NCBI GenBank assembly: GCA_025765595.1
Contig: JAIVFH010000557.1
Location: 1-14,736, forward strand
DNA: 14,736 bases
Direction: 5' to 3'
Origin: Obelidium mucronatum
Taxonomy: Eukaryota; Chytridiomycota; Chytridiomycetes; Chytridiales; Chytriomycetaceae
Under the pieces are notes generated by a model. The model was given only the letters and a program-made list of their open reading frames with translations, was not told the origin of the DNA and ran no database searches. A program made the translations under genes and the position numbers. Each line of letters opens with the position of its first letter. Positions within the stretch are counted from its first letter, which is position 1. Shown here in pieces: positions 7,414-14,736 of the stretch.

Positions 7414-7455
7414 TTGGAGCGGCACCAGGTCTTGCTGGGACAACAGCACAAAAAG

Positions 7456-7958
7456 CAGAGAGAAAGAGAAAGCCCTTTCATCATCTGCTTTTTATCTGCA
7501 ATTCAAGCATTGTCTTTTTATGTAACTGAGGCATTGATGTATTTTGGAGAGAGAGAGTGTGTGTGGCATAGCGGCAGTTCCGCAGCATGGCAATGTTGCA
7601 GACAGAACAGCAGACAAGAAGCCAGAGAGAAAGAGAAAGCCCTTTCATTTTCTGATTTTCATCATTTTGAGCATCTGTTTTAATAGAGGTTGCAGAAGTG
7701 AATGGCTGGCAATGCGGCAAACCAACTACTGGTACAAAATACATCAATTTAACACCAGATTCGATACAGAGAGAGTTGAATAAAAATAAGGAAAATACAA
7801 ATATGCATGTTTTCAGTGGCAGGCAGGTAGGACATTGTGTGGAGACCCCAAGGCTGAAAACACCAAGACCAGAGCAGCCCCACAACAGAGAGAATGAGAA
7901 AGCCCATTCATCATCTGGTTGATTGTGGAATGGGAGAATGAGAAAGCCCATTCATCAC
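7456..7958. repeat. Four copies of a GAGAAAGCCC-TTCAT motif
   Basis: The motif AGAGAAAGAGAAAGCCCTTT followed by CATCATCTG occurs at about 7456-7488. Variants lie at about 7622-7650, 7886-7918 (GAATGAGAAAGCCCATTCAT) and 7933-7958. Spacing is about 166, 264 and 47 bp, so this is not a simple tandem array. The last copy forms a small hairpin (GAATGGG 7928-7934 with CCCATTC 7947-7953). The sequence between copies includes a GA/GT-rich stretch near 7547-7564. Confidence 0.6.
7698..7922 (+). CDS. Exon-like frame of unknown function
   Basis: The open plus phase around 7686-7922 reads EVAEVNGWQCGKPTTGTKYI and then NLTPDSIQRELNKNKENTNM, which looks like real protein. It is bounded by an acceptor-like TTTTAATAG|AG at 7678-7688 and a donor-like GGCAG|GTAGGA at about 7829. 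After the donor-like site the frame becomes Pro/Arg/Glu-rich and runs into the repeated GAGAAAGCCC motif, so only 7689-7828 is a candidate exon. GTG at 7698 is an arbitrary start. No family is recognised. Chance is possible. Confidence 0.25.
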   Translation: MNGWQCGKPTTGTKYINLTPDSIQRELNKNKENTNMHVFSGRQVGHCVETPRLKTPRPEQPHNRENEKAHSSSG

Positions 7959-8253
7959 CACAGACTGCTCAGAGTGGTTTTGTATTTTTTGTTTAATTTT
8001 TTTTTGACAGGAGCGGGGAAATTAAAAACAAACAACACTCTCATCCAGCAGGCAACACCTTCATCAAGAAAGATCTTTGCAGCTTGTAATTTTAAAAGGC
8101 AGTTCTGGTTTATATGTTTAGTTTGGTTGTCTGTGATTTTATTAATTGGTTTTTACAATTCCAGTCAGGGAATATGAAAAAACAGTGGTTTCCAAAGCGT
8201 TCAAATTGTAAAAACAACGTTTACTACCATTCCAATTGATTGTGTAGACAGTT

Positions 8254-8370
8254 TTAATTTTCCTCTTTTCCTTTGTTTTTTTCTTTTCTTTCCATACAAA
8301 ATTCTGCACCAATCTTCTGCAACTCGTTGGCCAGCCCAACTGCAGCTCTTGCCATATCAACGAAGGTCAT
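8254..8370 (-). CDS. Small minus-strand ORF, exon-like
   Basis: This is a 38-codon frame from ATG 8368-8370 to TAA 8254-8256: MTFVDMARAAVGLANELQKI followed by GAEFCMERKEKNKGKEEN. The first 25 residues form a plausible amphipathic helix and the tail is Lys/Glu-rich because of a T-rich plus strand. It is too short to classify. It may be one exon of a lost gene or chance. Nothing nearby on the minus strand clearly continues it. Confidence 0.2.
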   Translation of the reverse strand: MTFVDMARAAVGLANELQKIGAEFCMERKEKNKGKEEN

Positions 8371-8982
8371 ATTGGTTGTTTGTTTTTATTTTTCTTGTTT
8401 GTTGCAGTCCAGAATGCATGTCTTCTTCATAATTCAGTTTTAATAGGTTTGCGTTCAGCCTGGTGGGGCAAAGCAGCCAGTCACAGTCAACACAACGCTG
8501 CAGGTCCAATTAATTGTGTCAGAGGGTTTTCCTTTATTGCATGCGCTTCTGTACTTGGTCATATCATTTTCTCTTTGATCCACTTTTGCAGCCTTTTTGC
8601 AACAGATACTAGAAAGCAGAGAATCCAGCTGATTCTGGCAGATGGAATGGGAACAGCGAGCTGGGCAGTGAAGAATAACCAGGAAAGTTTGCAGAAAGAG
8701 CTGTGGTGGAGAAGCAGGGGGTTACCTTCAACATCAATTGCAATGCCACAGATTGCAATCGGAAGATACGGGAATCAGTTTTGCAAGCTCTGGGTTGAGC
8801 AATGTGCATTTATTTACTATCCATTTATTCAATTATTTATTAATAATAAACAGCTGTTTTCCTTATTTTATACATTTTTTGTGACTTATTCTTGAGTTTT
8901 AGTGATGGTTGGGGGGTAGCGGCCTGTGAACCAGTGGCTTGTGGCTTGTTCCCACATAAAAAGGTACAGAGCGGCCTGCTCA
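8371..8982. other. Low-coding region, no secure gene
   Basis: A 171-codon plus frame (8380-8895) spans this region but begins in a T-rich tract and ends in Phe/Tyr-rich A/T sequence, so I do not call it. Within it, another plus phase (about 8615-8795) contains AVVEKQGVTFNINCNATDCN, broken by a TAA; this is equally uncertain. The segment 8521-8608 is a direct repeat of sequence at 9231-9374. From 8915 the GC-rich B-related sequence begins on the opposite strand (GGCCTGTGAACCAGTGGC). Confidence 0.3.
8521..8608 (+). repeat. Direct repeat flanking the GC-rich array, left copy
   Basis: AGAGGGTTTTCCTTTATTGC at 8521 recurs exactly at 9231. The similarity continues through ATATCA, CTTTGATCC, CACTTTTGC and CAGCCTTTTTGCAACAG. 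The right copy carries an extra stretch of about 45 bp before CAGCCTTTTTG. Both copies follow AATTGT. The pair brackets the sequence 8609-9230, including the B-related array. Confidence 0.75.
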
Positions 8983-9229
8983 CAGGCCGTGGCACAGGTC
9001 GCAAGCGGCTCGTTTGCGGCTTGTCAACAGGTCGCAAGCGGCCCGTGAGCGGCTCGTGACGCGACCAGTATCGCGACTCGCGAGGTCCAGCTCGCTTCCC
9101 CAATTGCAGGCCGTGACACAGGTCGCAAGCGGCCCGCTAGTGGCTCGTCAACAGGTTGTAAGCGGCCCGTGAGCGGCTCGTGACGCGACCGGTATCACGA
9201 CGGCCAGGTCCGGCCCGCATCCCCAATTG
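8983..9229 (-). repeat. GC-rich 124-bp tandem pair, B-family on the minus strand
   Basis: Two head-to-tail units, 8983-9106 (124 bp) and 9107-9229 (123 bp), each run from CAGGCCGTG to CCCCAATTG. They share GACACAGGTCGCAAGCGG, CGGCCCGTGAGCGGCTCGTG and ACGCGACC. Read on the minus strand they contain GCGAGCTGGACCTCGCGAG, matching the head of element B (CGAGCCGGACCTCGCGAG at 5515), and CGGGCCGCTTGCGACCTGT, matching B at about 5541-5570. This is therefore a B-family relative in opposite orientation with a duplicated head. Small frames across it are Arg/Pro-rich artefacts of the repeat. Confidence 0.75.
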
Positions 9230-9230
9230 T

Positions 9231-9374
9231 AGAGGGTTTTCCTTTATTGCATGTGCTTCTATAGTTATGATATCACTTTCTTTGATCCTCCCACTTTTGC
9301 CTGTCTCACCCTTTCCATCTTCTCCCTATATGCTTGTTTTGATGTCAGCCTTTTTGAAACAGCTTGCTTTGCTG
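9231..9374 (+). repeat. Direct repeat flanking the GC-rich array, right copy
   Basis: This is the right partner of 8521-8608, with scattered substitutions and an extra segment (about 9300-9352) that the left copy lacks. It starts immediately after the last CCCCAATTGT of the GC-rich tandem array. On the minus strand another phase reads YREKMERVRQAKVGGSKKV, next to the open frame 9457-9951, so part of it may be old coding sequence. Confidence 0.7.
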
Positions 9375-9383
9375 CTTTTGCTG

Positions 9384-9483
9384 ATCTCAGCCACCACATC
9401 CCTCACCCCATCAAACCTGCAATCCCTATACTCTTCTACAGTTAGCAAGTCCCCTTCTAACTCTTGACAACCACCATTGTTGC
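9384..9483. repeat. 100-bp direct repeat, first copy
   Basis: Bases 9384-9483 recur essentially identically at 9536-9635, a spacing of 152 bp. On the minus strand both encode LEGDLLTVEEYRDCRFDGV. Because 152 is not a multiple of three, the duplication shifts the frame, so only one copy can belong to a continuous protein. Both copies lie just before the point where the 9.67-kb unit starts again. Confidence 0.9.
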
Positions 9484-9951
9484 TTTGGCTGCTGCCACTC
9501 TTCCAGCATCACCCCGCACTGCCCAACTTGACACCATCTCAGCCACCACATCCCTCACCCCATCAAACCTGCAATCCCTATACTCTTCTACAGTTAGCAA
9601 GTCCCCTTCTAACTCTTGACAACCACCATTGTTGCCCTTAAAGATAGTAGAGCGGTAATAAAACCAAACCATGTAGTAGTGGTACTTAACGTTTGTGTTC
9701 CCCCAAAGGAACGTGTGCTTGCTGGCGCAATTGTATTTGTATACATACAGGTAGTCTTTTGGAAAGATCACGTGTGCGCCGCCCATGATGGATGTCGCGT
9801 CATTGGTTGTTGAGACTGTGATCACAGTGTGCAGGGTGTATCCAGAAGGAATGACTGAGAGATTGCCAGGCCTCTTAACAAAGCAGATTTTGCTGCGTAT
9901 GTGCAGGAAGGGCCCACCTCCAAAGCCATGGCTTGAGCAAAGGAGAGGGGA
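9457..9951 (-). CDS. Open frame of unknown function across the copy junction
   Basis: This is a stop-bounded minus-strand frame of about 165 codons, running from just after a TAA at 9952-9954 to a stop at 9457-9459. No convincing ATG is seen; a GTG at 9823-9825 is an arbitrary start. Segments such as GYTLHTVITVSTTNDATSIM, GGAHVIFPKDYLYVYKYN and VRDVVAEMVSSWAV look protein-like. It overlaps the end of the 9822-10989 remnant by 130 bp in a different phase, so the two could be parts of one gene joined by a frameshift or splice. The 3' part includes the segment GDLLTVEEYRDCRFDG, which is encoded again downstream by a 100-bp direct repeat. The corresponding 5' part is at 1-279. No family is recognised. 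Confidence 0.35.
   Translation of the reverse strand, partial: SPLLCSSHGFGGGPFLHIRSKICFVKRPGNLSVIPSGYTLHTVITVSTTNDATSIMGGAHVIFPKDYLYVYKYNCASKHTFLWGNTNVKYHYYMVWFYYRSTIFKGNNGGCQELEGDLLTVEEYRDCRFDGVRDVVAEMVSSWAVRGDAGRVAAAKATMVVVKS
9536..9635. repeat. 100-bp direct repeat, second copy
   Basis: This is the second copy of 9384-9483. The 52 bp between the copies on the minus strand reads as MVSSWAVRGDAGRVAAAKA, within the open frame 9457-9951. The near-identity of the copies implies a recent local duplication. Confidence 0.9.
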
Positions 9952-10989
9952 TTAAGGGTAGGGATGATGGCTGTAGGGTTGCTGGGGACAAGCACCACCC
10001 ACAGCTTGAAGAGCTGCTGATTGGTGGGTAATTGAAGGAGGACATAGTCCTGATGGAGCGGGGAGTTGCGGTAGTGGTTGATGGGTTGACACCACGTACT
10101 ATAGCGAGCGGCACTCCCGATTCAGACCTCCTAGTCGGGAAACAATTCGGAGTCCGACTAGGGTCCTAATAGGGCCCTATTAGGAGCAGTCCCGAATAGG
10201 GGCCGAATCGGAATGGCCAATAGGCCAATTGGCGCTCCTAGCCACCCCTTAATGTACTCTTAACCTGTTTCCAGTAGGAGATTTCTATTTTTTCCTTTTA
10301 TTTGAAGGGGTTTTCTTTCTCCTAGTCGGACTTCCGAATAGGACATAGCATTAAATGAGTAAATGCACATTAACTACTGAAAACCTTTTAAAAGATGGCT
10401 ATCAGAACTCCTATTAAGAGCTAACAAATGCTATAAGGACAGGTCCAATTGGCTCATTTGCGATTAGGAGCGCCACTAGGACCCCTAATAGCGCCCTATT
10501 AGGCTCCTAATTGGTCCAGCTCCTAATAGGGTCCGATTCGGACTCCTAGTAGGACTCCTAGTCGGGCCCTAATCGGACCCCGAATCGCGCGTGCCGCTCG
10601 GACCCCGGGCTGCACGTACACAACATGATTGGAGCAGAAAACGCTGAATGCTGCAGCTCCCATTGCTCCAATGGATCAAAAAACCCAGAAATAAAGCTCC
10701 TTTTGTGTGGTTGATTGTTATGGTAGCAGGCTGTGGGGAAATGCACCCCTGACGTTAAGCAATCTGCAGGAATACTGGAGGATGGCAGGAATAGAATCTT
10801 GCTAGGATTGGCAAACAGGAGGGATTCCAATCGCTTTAGATCCAGGCTGCAGTCTGGCACGGTGTAAATGCGGCTGCAATCCAAGAGTTGCAGAGATCGG
10901 GTTAATAGAAGAGGCTGATGCTGCTGTATGTATGGTTGAGGCAGCAGCGGCGGCTTGACGTTGTTGTGTTGAGCGTCGCATTCTTCAAG
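9822..10989 (-). pseudogene. Unrecognised coding remnant split by A1 (copy 2)
   Basis: This is the second copy of the interrupted minus-strand frame at 150-1316. The protein reading is the same where checked, and the same element sits at 10100-10612 between CACGTAC repeats at 10093-10099 and 10613-10619. The three small indels separating the copies here fall inside the inserted element, so they do not alter the host frame. Downstream, the DNA continues in another phase as the open frame 9457-9951, with which the last 130 bp overlap. Function is unknown. Confidence 0.55.
10100..10612. mobile_element. Element A1, copy 2
   Basis: This is the second copy of element A1, 513 bp, between CACGTAC at 10093-10099 and 10613-10619. 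Compared with copy 1 it has one extra G in the AATAGGGG run near 10202, lacks one A near 10225 (TAGGCCAATTGG), and has one extra T near 10312. Three of the six indels that separate the two large repeats fall in this short non-coding element. Confidence 0.75.
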
Positions 10990-11145
10990 TCAAAGTGATG
11001 AGGGAGAACACAACAAACCAGAGAATACTTTATTACAGCTATTACAGCTTTGTAGCCGTTGATATGCAAGGAATAATTTGATTCAATAAATTACATTGGT
11101 ATCATTGCGTTAACTTGATTATTTATTTATTTATCTATTAATGCA

Positions 11146-11559
11146 ATGGTCAAAACGCGTAACAAACGAAATCGCGTCAAAAAGTCAGCATCCACCACTG
11201 CACACCAGATGCTGAAATGCCAGAAGCACATGTCTGAGCAGGGACTGAGCCGCACTGATGTTATAGGTTGGTGGGCCAATACTTTTATTTTTGCTGAGGT
11301 TGGTGTTAAACATTTTCAGCAACAAAACCTGCAGAGCTGCGAGTGCTGGAGGCTTCGGCGGCTCCGGCAACCTAACTCGCCCCTTCGACGCTCAAGCGCT
11401 GCAGCGCACGGGCCCATCATGTCTCAGCGCTGCTCTGACGTGGGGGTCTGGTTGAGAGCGGGCCGCGACCGGGTGGAAAAGGGCGGGCTTATTCAGCCCC
11501 TCTGGCAACACACCTTGCCCCCCCCAACACAACATCACTACACTTGCGCACGCCCTTGA
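11146..11559 (+). CDS. Hypothetical basic protein (copy 2)
   Basis: This is an identical second copy of the 1473-1886 frame, with the same basic N-terminus and the same apparent phase change after about residue 60. Identity between the copies says nothing about selection, because non-coding parts of the large repeat are equally identical. Confidence 0.3.
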   Translation: MVKTRNKRNRVKKSASTTAHQMLKCQKHMSEQGLSRTDVIGWWANTFIFAEVGVKHFQQQNLQSCECWRLRRLRQPNSPLRRSSAAAHGPIMSQRCSDVGVWLRAGRDRVEKGGLIQPLWQHTLPPPTQHHYTCARP

Positions 11560-11561
11560 AA

Positions 11562-11969
11562 ATGAAACAAAAGAAACAAATAGAAACAAAGTAACAAATA
11601 AAGCAAAACATAACAACCCAATACACCAAAAAACCAACTGTACCAACACAAATATCAGAACGCAAAAGAAACAAACATTCCGGAAACAACAGTAGAGACA
11701 AACAGGAGATTTATTCCTACTCAAACTCTGATAGCCGAGACCATCCAACACAAGCCCAACCTGAAAAATTAAAAGCCCAACTCTGAATCAAGGCACCACA
11801 ACTAAGCAACCCAAATAAGAAACAAAGAAACAAAACAAACGCACAGGGGGGTGGGACTGCCATTTCCAGTTTTGCATATTTGCAAAAGTCGAAGAGATCA
11901 AATTTTGTGCAACCACCACCCACCACCAGCCCACCACCAACCAACACCATCCCATATGCCACCAAGTGA
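11562..11969 (+). pseudogene. A/C-rich frame with two stops (copy 2)
   Basis: This is the second copy of 1889-2296. The same two internal stops (TAA, TGA) are present, so they are not isolated sequencing errors and were there before the large duplication. Possible LINE ORF1 debris; function unproven. Confidence 0.3.
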
Positions 11970-12981
11970 CTCCAGAGTGACGAAATTAGAGGGACAATAC
12001 CTTTAAGTCCAGGGTTCTGTGTTAGCTTATGCTGATCAGCCTGTCTTCCAACTTAATTTGAATGCTGCACCTCTCCAATCATCAACCTGCCTTCTAATCA
12101 GTTGCTAAGGTAAGTAATTGAGGGATGTTCTGCTTTCCTGTTTGGTTAGCTGCGACTTTTTTTTTTGTTTATCACACAACACAACACCCATCAACACCTA
12201 TTTTTTTTGTGAATGCATTTCCATCAGTTTCGCAACTTTTAAAACCCCCCCGGATTTTTCCCTGATTTTTCTCTATTTTATTTGATGCTCTGACTTTTTT
12301 TTTGTTTTGCTGATATTAAAGAAAATTCCAACAGGTGCCCAACCCATGCAACCAACTGGTCCCTCCATCAGTAATCTTCAAAATATGAGAATCACTCTTG
12401 GTATGCATCCAATTCTACTATTCCCCCAAGTCCCTTTAACTGCGACTTTTTTTTGTTTTTTTTTAAATAAAATCCCCATTTGCATTTGTACTCCCAGAAT
12501 TAAAAACATTAATCAAAGATGATCATTTGACACCAGATAATAAATTTATATAATGTCTATGACAGGTTTCAAGTAACATACTGGCATGGATAAATTTAGC
12601 AGAGTGGTCTTCACCTTGATCAGTCGTAGAGTAGAACTTTTGACCACAGATTGACTACTAGAAAAATTTTCTACTCTATTTTCCACTTTATTCTTCCAGA
12701 ATCAAGGTAACAGACTTGTGGCTACGCATTACTATTGATTTTGTTAAGTTTCCATAATACCTGCCTTGATGTAACGTCACATCCCCAGCCACAAGCCTTC
12801 ACTGTAACGTTACAACTAACAAATTTTTGACAGGCTTTTTTTCAGAAACAAGCCGAGTGTCTGAGTCCCACCCCCCTGACAAACGCAACCAAAAACAGAC
12901 ACTATACCTTCAAAATGGATGAAACCTTCAACAGCAACAACCTGTACAACAGCAGCAGCAACAAAAACAATCAGCTTGTAA

Positions 12982-13788
12982 CATGCAAGGCAGCTAATAA
13001 CGACATTGAACAAATGGCAACTCAGGAAGGGAAATGCAGAAAGAATCCAGGCGCACACCAAGATGGCAGACAGCATGAAATGCAAAGAGCCATCTGAAAC
13101 TGAAAACCTATATGAACCTAGTGGGAAACATGAAGTCATGGAAACAATCGACACAGTGGCCCAGAAACACATGGACCTTATGAGCGACATTGCACTAAAA
13201 ACACAACCAACAAGGACTTGTGGTAAAGAACCAAAGAAGAGACAAATACACAACCAGTGGATCGCCCTTTTTAACAGCCTAGAAACCTGCATCAAACAGG
13301 TTAAAAAATCTGAAGACAATACAAAGGAAATTAACAGACAAAACAAGAGAAGACTGCAAAAGACACTAGAAAAGACGGAACATGAATGGGCCAGACCACA
13401 GCCTGACAGCCAAAAAGACAACCTCCAAGAAACAATGAGAAGAGAAACAATACAATGGTTAGGTGAACAGCAACATGAGGTCAGGAAGAAGATGGAAAGC
13501 GCGACCGCGCAAGCCATCACCCAAATGATTGAGGAAAATGTGGCAGCAAGGAACAATAGAATGAACAAAAACACAAAGAGATTCCTCAACAGTGTCCTCG
13601 ACAGATTCCACAAAATAGACCTTGATAGAATTAAAGTCACCAACCAAGACGGCAACAGCTATATTGAATTTGACAGTGAGGAAGTCAAAGTAGAAGTGGC
13701 AAAACAAATGAAGGAGTGGTTCCACAGCACGTACTATAGCGAGCAGCACTCCCGATTCGGACCCTATTCGGACTCCGAATCGGACTAG
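12982..13788 (+). pseudogene. LINE ORF2 linker region, longer frame (copy 2)
   Basis: In copy 2 GAACCTAG (two C) replaces GAACCCTAG, which joins the upstream segment (LNKWQLRKGNAERIQAH and on through LYEPSGKHEVMETIDTV) to the linker in one open phase from 12982 to TAG 13786-13788. The last 18 codons or so, after 13733, are encoded by inserted element A2, so the natural LINE frame is lost there. There is no ATG start; the phase begins after a TAA at 12979-12981. This copy probably shows the truer reading of the region, since it yields the longer coherent protein. The large hydrophobic frame on the opposite strand (12816-13655) is its antisense shadow. Confidence 0.6.
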
Positions 13789-14398
13789 ACTGTCCGTTAG
13801 GCCTAACGGCACTCCAAACGGACTCCAATTGAGCTCCAAATGCGCTTCCAATTGGATTTACAGCTCCTAACGGCTTTTTCGGCCCATTGCTAATAGCAAG
13901 TTGATAGTCCTAGTCGGAAAGCTAGTTAAACGCGGCTAGGGGTCCTACTAGGATCCCCGTTAGGACTCCAAATCTCAAAAACTTTGTGCATCTGGTGGGG
14001 TTTGAAGCCATCAGAAAATTTTTCTGAGCCTTCATCCTGAAATTTTCTGCCAAAAATTTCACTCAAATTGAAAAAGTTGTCGCCCAGTGCCCTCAATGGG
14101 TTTAATGAATGACGTAATACAAACTTGTGTCACACATATGTTACAAATCATTATTATTCCATTGTTATTTCTATTTGACTGAACTACCTTTTGAATTCAA
14201 ATCAAGTTAATTAATGCTTCAGATTTCACAATCAGGAATTTATTCACTACAAAATAAGTAGCTATGTTTGCATGCAATCAAGAATTAATATAAGTTGACA
14301 TAGTGCAGTTTAGAAATGGCAGTGGCTTTGAAGATGATCTGGTGAGGCAAGTATTCAAAGTTAGGCTTGTTTAATAAATTTTAAATTTTCTCTCTCAG
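13734..14398. mobile_element. Element A2, copy 2
   Basis: This is the second copy of A2, between GCACGTA at 13727-13733 and 14399-14405. No difference from copy 1 was seen by eye over its 665 bp, in contrast to A1, which has three indels. Confidence 0.6.
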
Positions 14399-14405
14399 GC
14401 ACGTA

Positions 14406-14736
14406 TTAAAATTGTCAAAATAAGTGGAATAACCAAAGAACTAATCTCCAAAGGAGGGAGAGAAAACTGGAAACTTATAGTGAAAATGGTACAAACAAGT
14501 GAAGAATCCATGGACTCCTGGCAACTGGGAAGAGCTGGAAAACAAGCCGCTCTGCTATATGAATTTCAAGAAGGAAATACTATAAAATCTAACACAAAAA
14601 AAGTTAAAGTGATTGCCATCAACCCCACAAACCCCAAATCAATGCTGAATTGGGGCGACCACAGTGAAGTAGAGGTCTTAGAAAAAGAACAAAGTGAGAG
14701 AATACTGGAAACTACTTCTCAGCAGACAACTCAAAC
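14406..14736 (+). pseudogene. LINE reverse transcriptase thumb, partial (copy 2, two frameshifts)
   Basis: This is the start of the second copy of the LINE thumb region, cut by the window end. Relative to copy 1 it lacks one A in GGAAAAAC (near 14540) and one T in ACTTGG (near 14706). Each shifts the frame, and the second destroys the R-x-LG block that is intact in copy 1. Copy 1 therefore gives the better protein here, whereas copy 2 gives the better one at the upstream linker. That pattern suggests residual sequence errors more than decay. Confidence 0.6.

Larger units (their letters stand above)
9673..14736. repeat. Large direct repeat, copy 2 (runs off window end)
   Basis: This is the second copy of bases 1-5066. 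The local offset moves between 9670 and 9673 because of six single-base indels. The match begins at the first base of the window and continues to its last base, so neither natural end of the repeat is visible. Sequence around 9673 shows no scar: the minus-strand open frame 9457-9951 runs straight through it, so 9673 is only where the window start recurs. Copy 2 could be a real tandem duplicate, part of a longer array, or a second pass around a circular molecule. Confidence 0.97.

Noticed and set aside
7481..7951. Minus-strand 156-codon ORF
   Set aside because: It spans the repeated GAGAAAGCCC motif (giving repeated FSFSL/LSLSL strings) and lacks recognisable domain features; likely chance in purine-rich plus-strand DNA.
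8380..8895. Plus-strand 171-codon ORF
   Set aside because: It starts in a T-tract, crosses a direct-repeat border and ends in A/T-rich Phe/Tyr codons. A different phase looks better over part of it, so no confident gene is called.
8840..9103. Arg/Pro-rich minus-strand ORF with repeated SRLRPV-like words
   Set aside because: It is the translation of the GC-rich 124-bp tandem repeat, and the peptide repetition only reflects the DNA repeat.
12816..13655. Longest minus-strand ORF in the window (279 codons, very hydrophobic; shorter version at 3435-3983)
   Set aside because: It is exactly antisense to the Lys/Glu/Gln-rich LINE linker. A/C-rich coding on one strand gives Leu/Phe/Ser/Cys-rich artefacts on the other, and its length depends on the same single-base indel.
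1..14736. CRISPR array, bacterial operon or phage region
   Set aside because: No regularly spaced identical repeats with unique spacers, no ribosome-binding-site-led gene clusters, and all repeats are explained by element families or duplication.

Overview
The window looks like gene-poor, repeat-rich eukaryotic nuclear DNA. I see no operons, Shine-Dalgarno-led genes, rRNA, tRNA or CRISPR array. Reading frames are short and interrupted, several GT/AG splice-like sites are visible, and most recognisable sequence is nested mobile-element debris. The best-recognised protein is a broken non-LTR (LINE) reverse transcriptase. From memory it resembles the group abundant in Glomeromycotina and related early-diverging fungi, so a fungus is a guess; base composition (about 40% GC by eye) does not settle it.

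Large-scale layout: the window is one full 9,672-bp unit plus about half of a second one. Bases 1-5066 recur in the same orientation at 9673-14736. By eye the copies differ only by six single-base indels and no substitutions, which suggests a very young tandem duplication, a concatemer of a circle, or an assembly artefact.

Unit, left to right. (a) 150-1316, minus strand: an unrecognised coding remnant split by a 512-bp element (A1, 428-939) with 7-bp CACGTAC direct repeats. Removing the element and one repeat restores a continuous 215-codon frame. A second open minus frame (9457-9951 across the copy junction) continues the same region in another phase. (b) 1473-1886: an unrecognised plus-strand ORF with a basic N-terminus. 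(c) 1889-2296: an A/C-rich plus frame with two stops, possibly LINE ORF1 debris. (d) 2297-3241: T-tract-rich DNA with no gene. (e) about 3309-7245: a degraded LINE. Its linker region (to 4061) is cut by element A2 (4062-4726). Its RT thumb/C-terminal region (4812-5514, then 7226-7245) is cut by element B (5515-7212), which has a 13-bp target duplication, two 261-bp direct repeats and a 445-bp MITE inside. The catalytic RT core is missing. (f) 7246-8915: low-coding DNA with a four-times repeated motif and a few weak exon-like frames. (g) 8983-9229: a GC-rich two-unit tandem array related to B, on the opposite strand. (h) 9231-9672: short direct repeats leading into the next unit.

No set of genes works together here. 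The coherent story is insertion history: a LINE and an unknown gene hit by the same element family at CACGTA-containing sites, then a B insertion and a MITE, then duplication or concatenation of the whole block.
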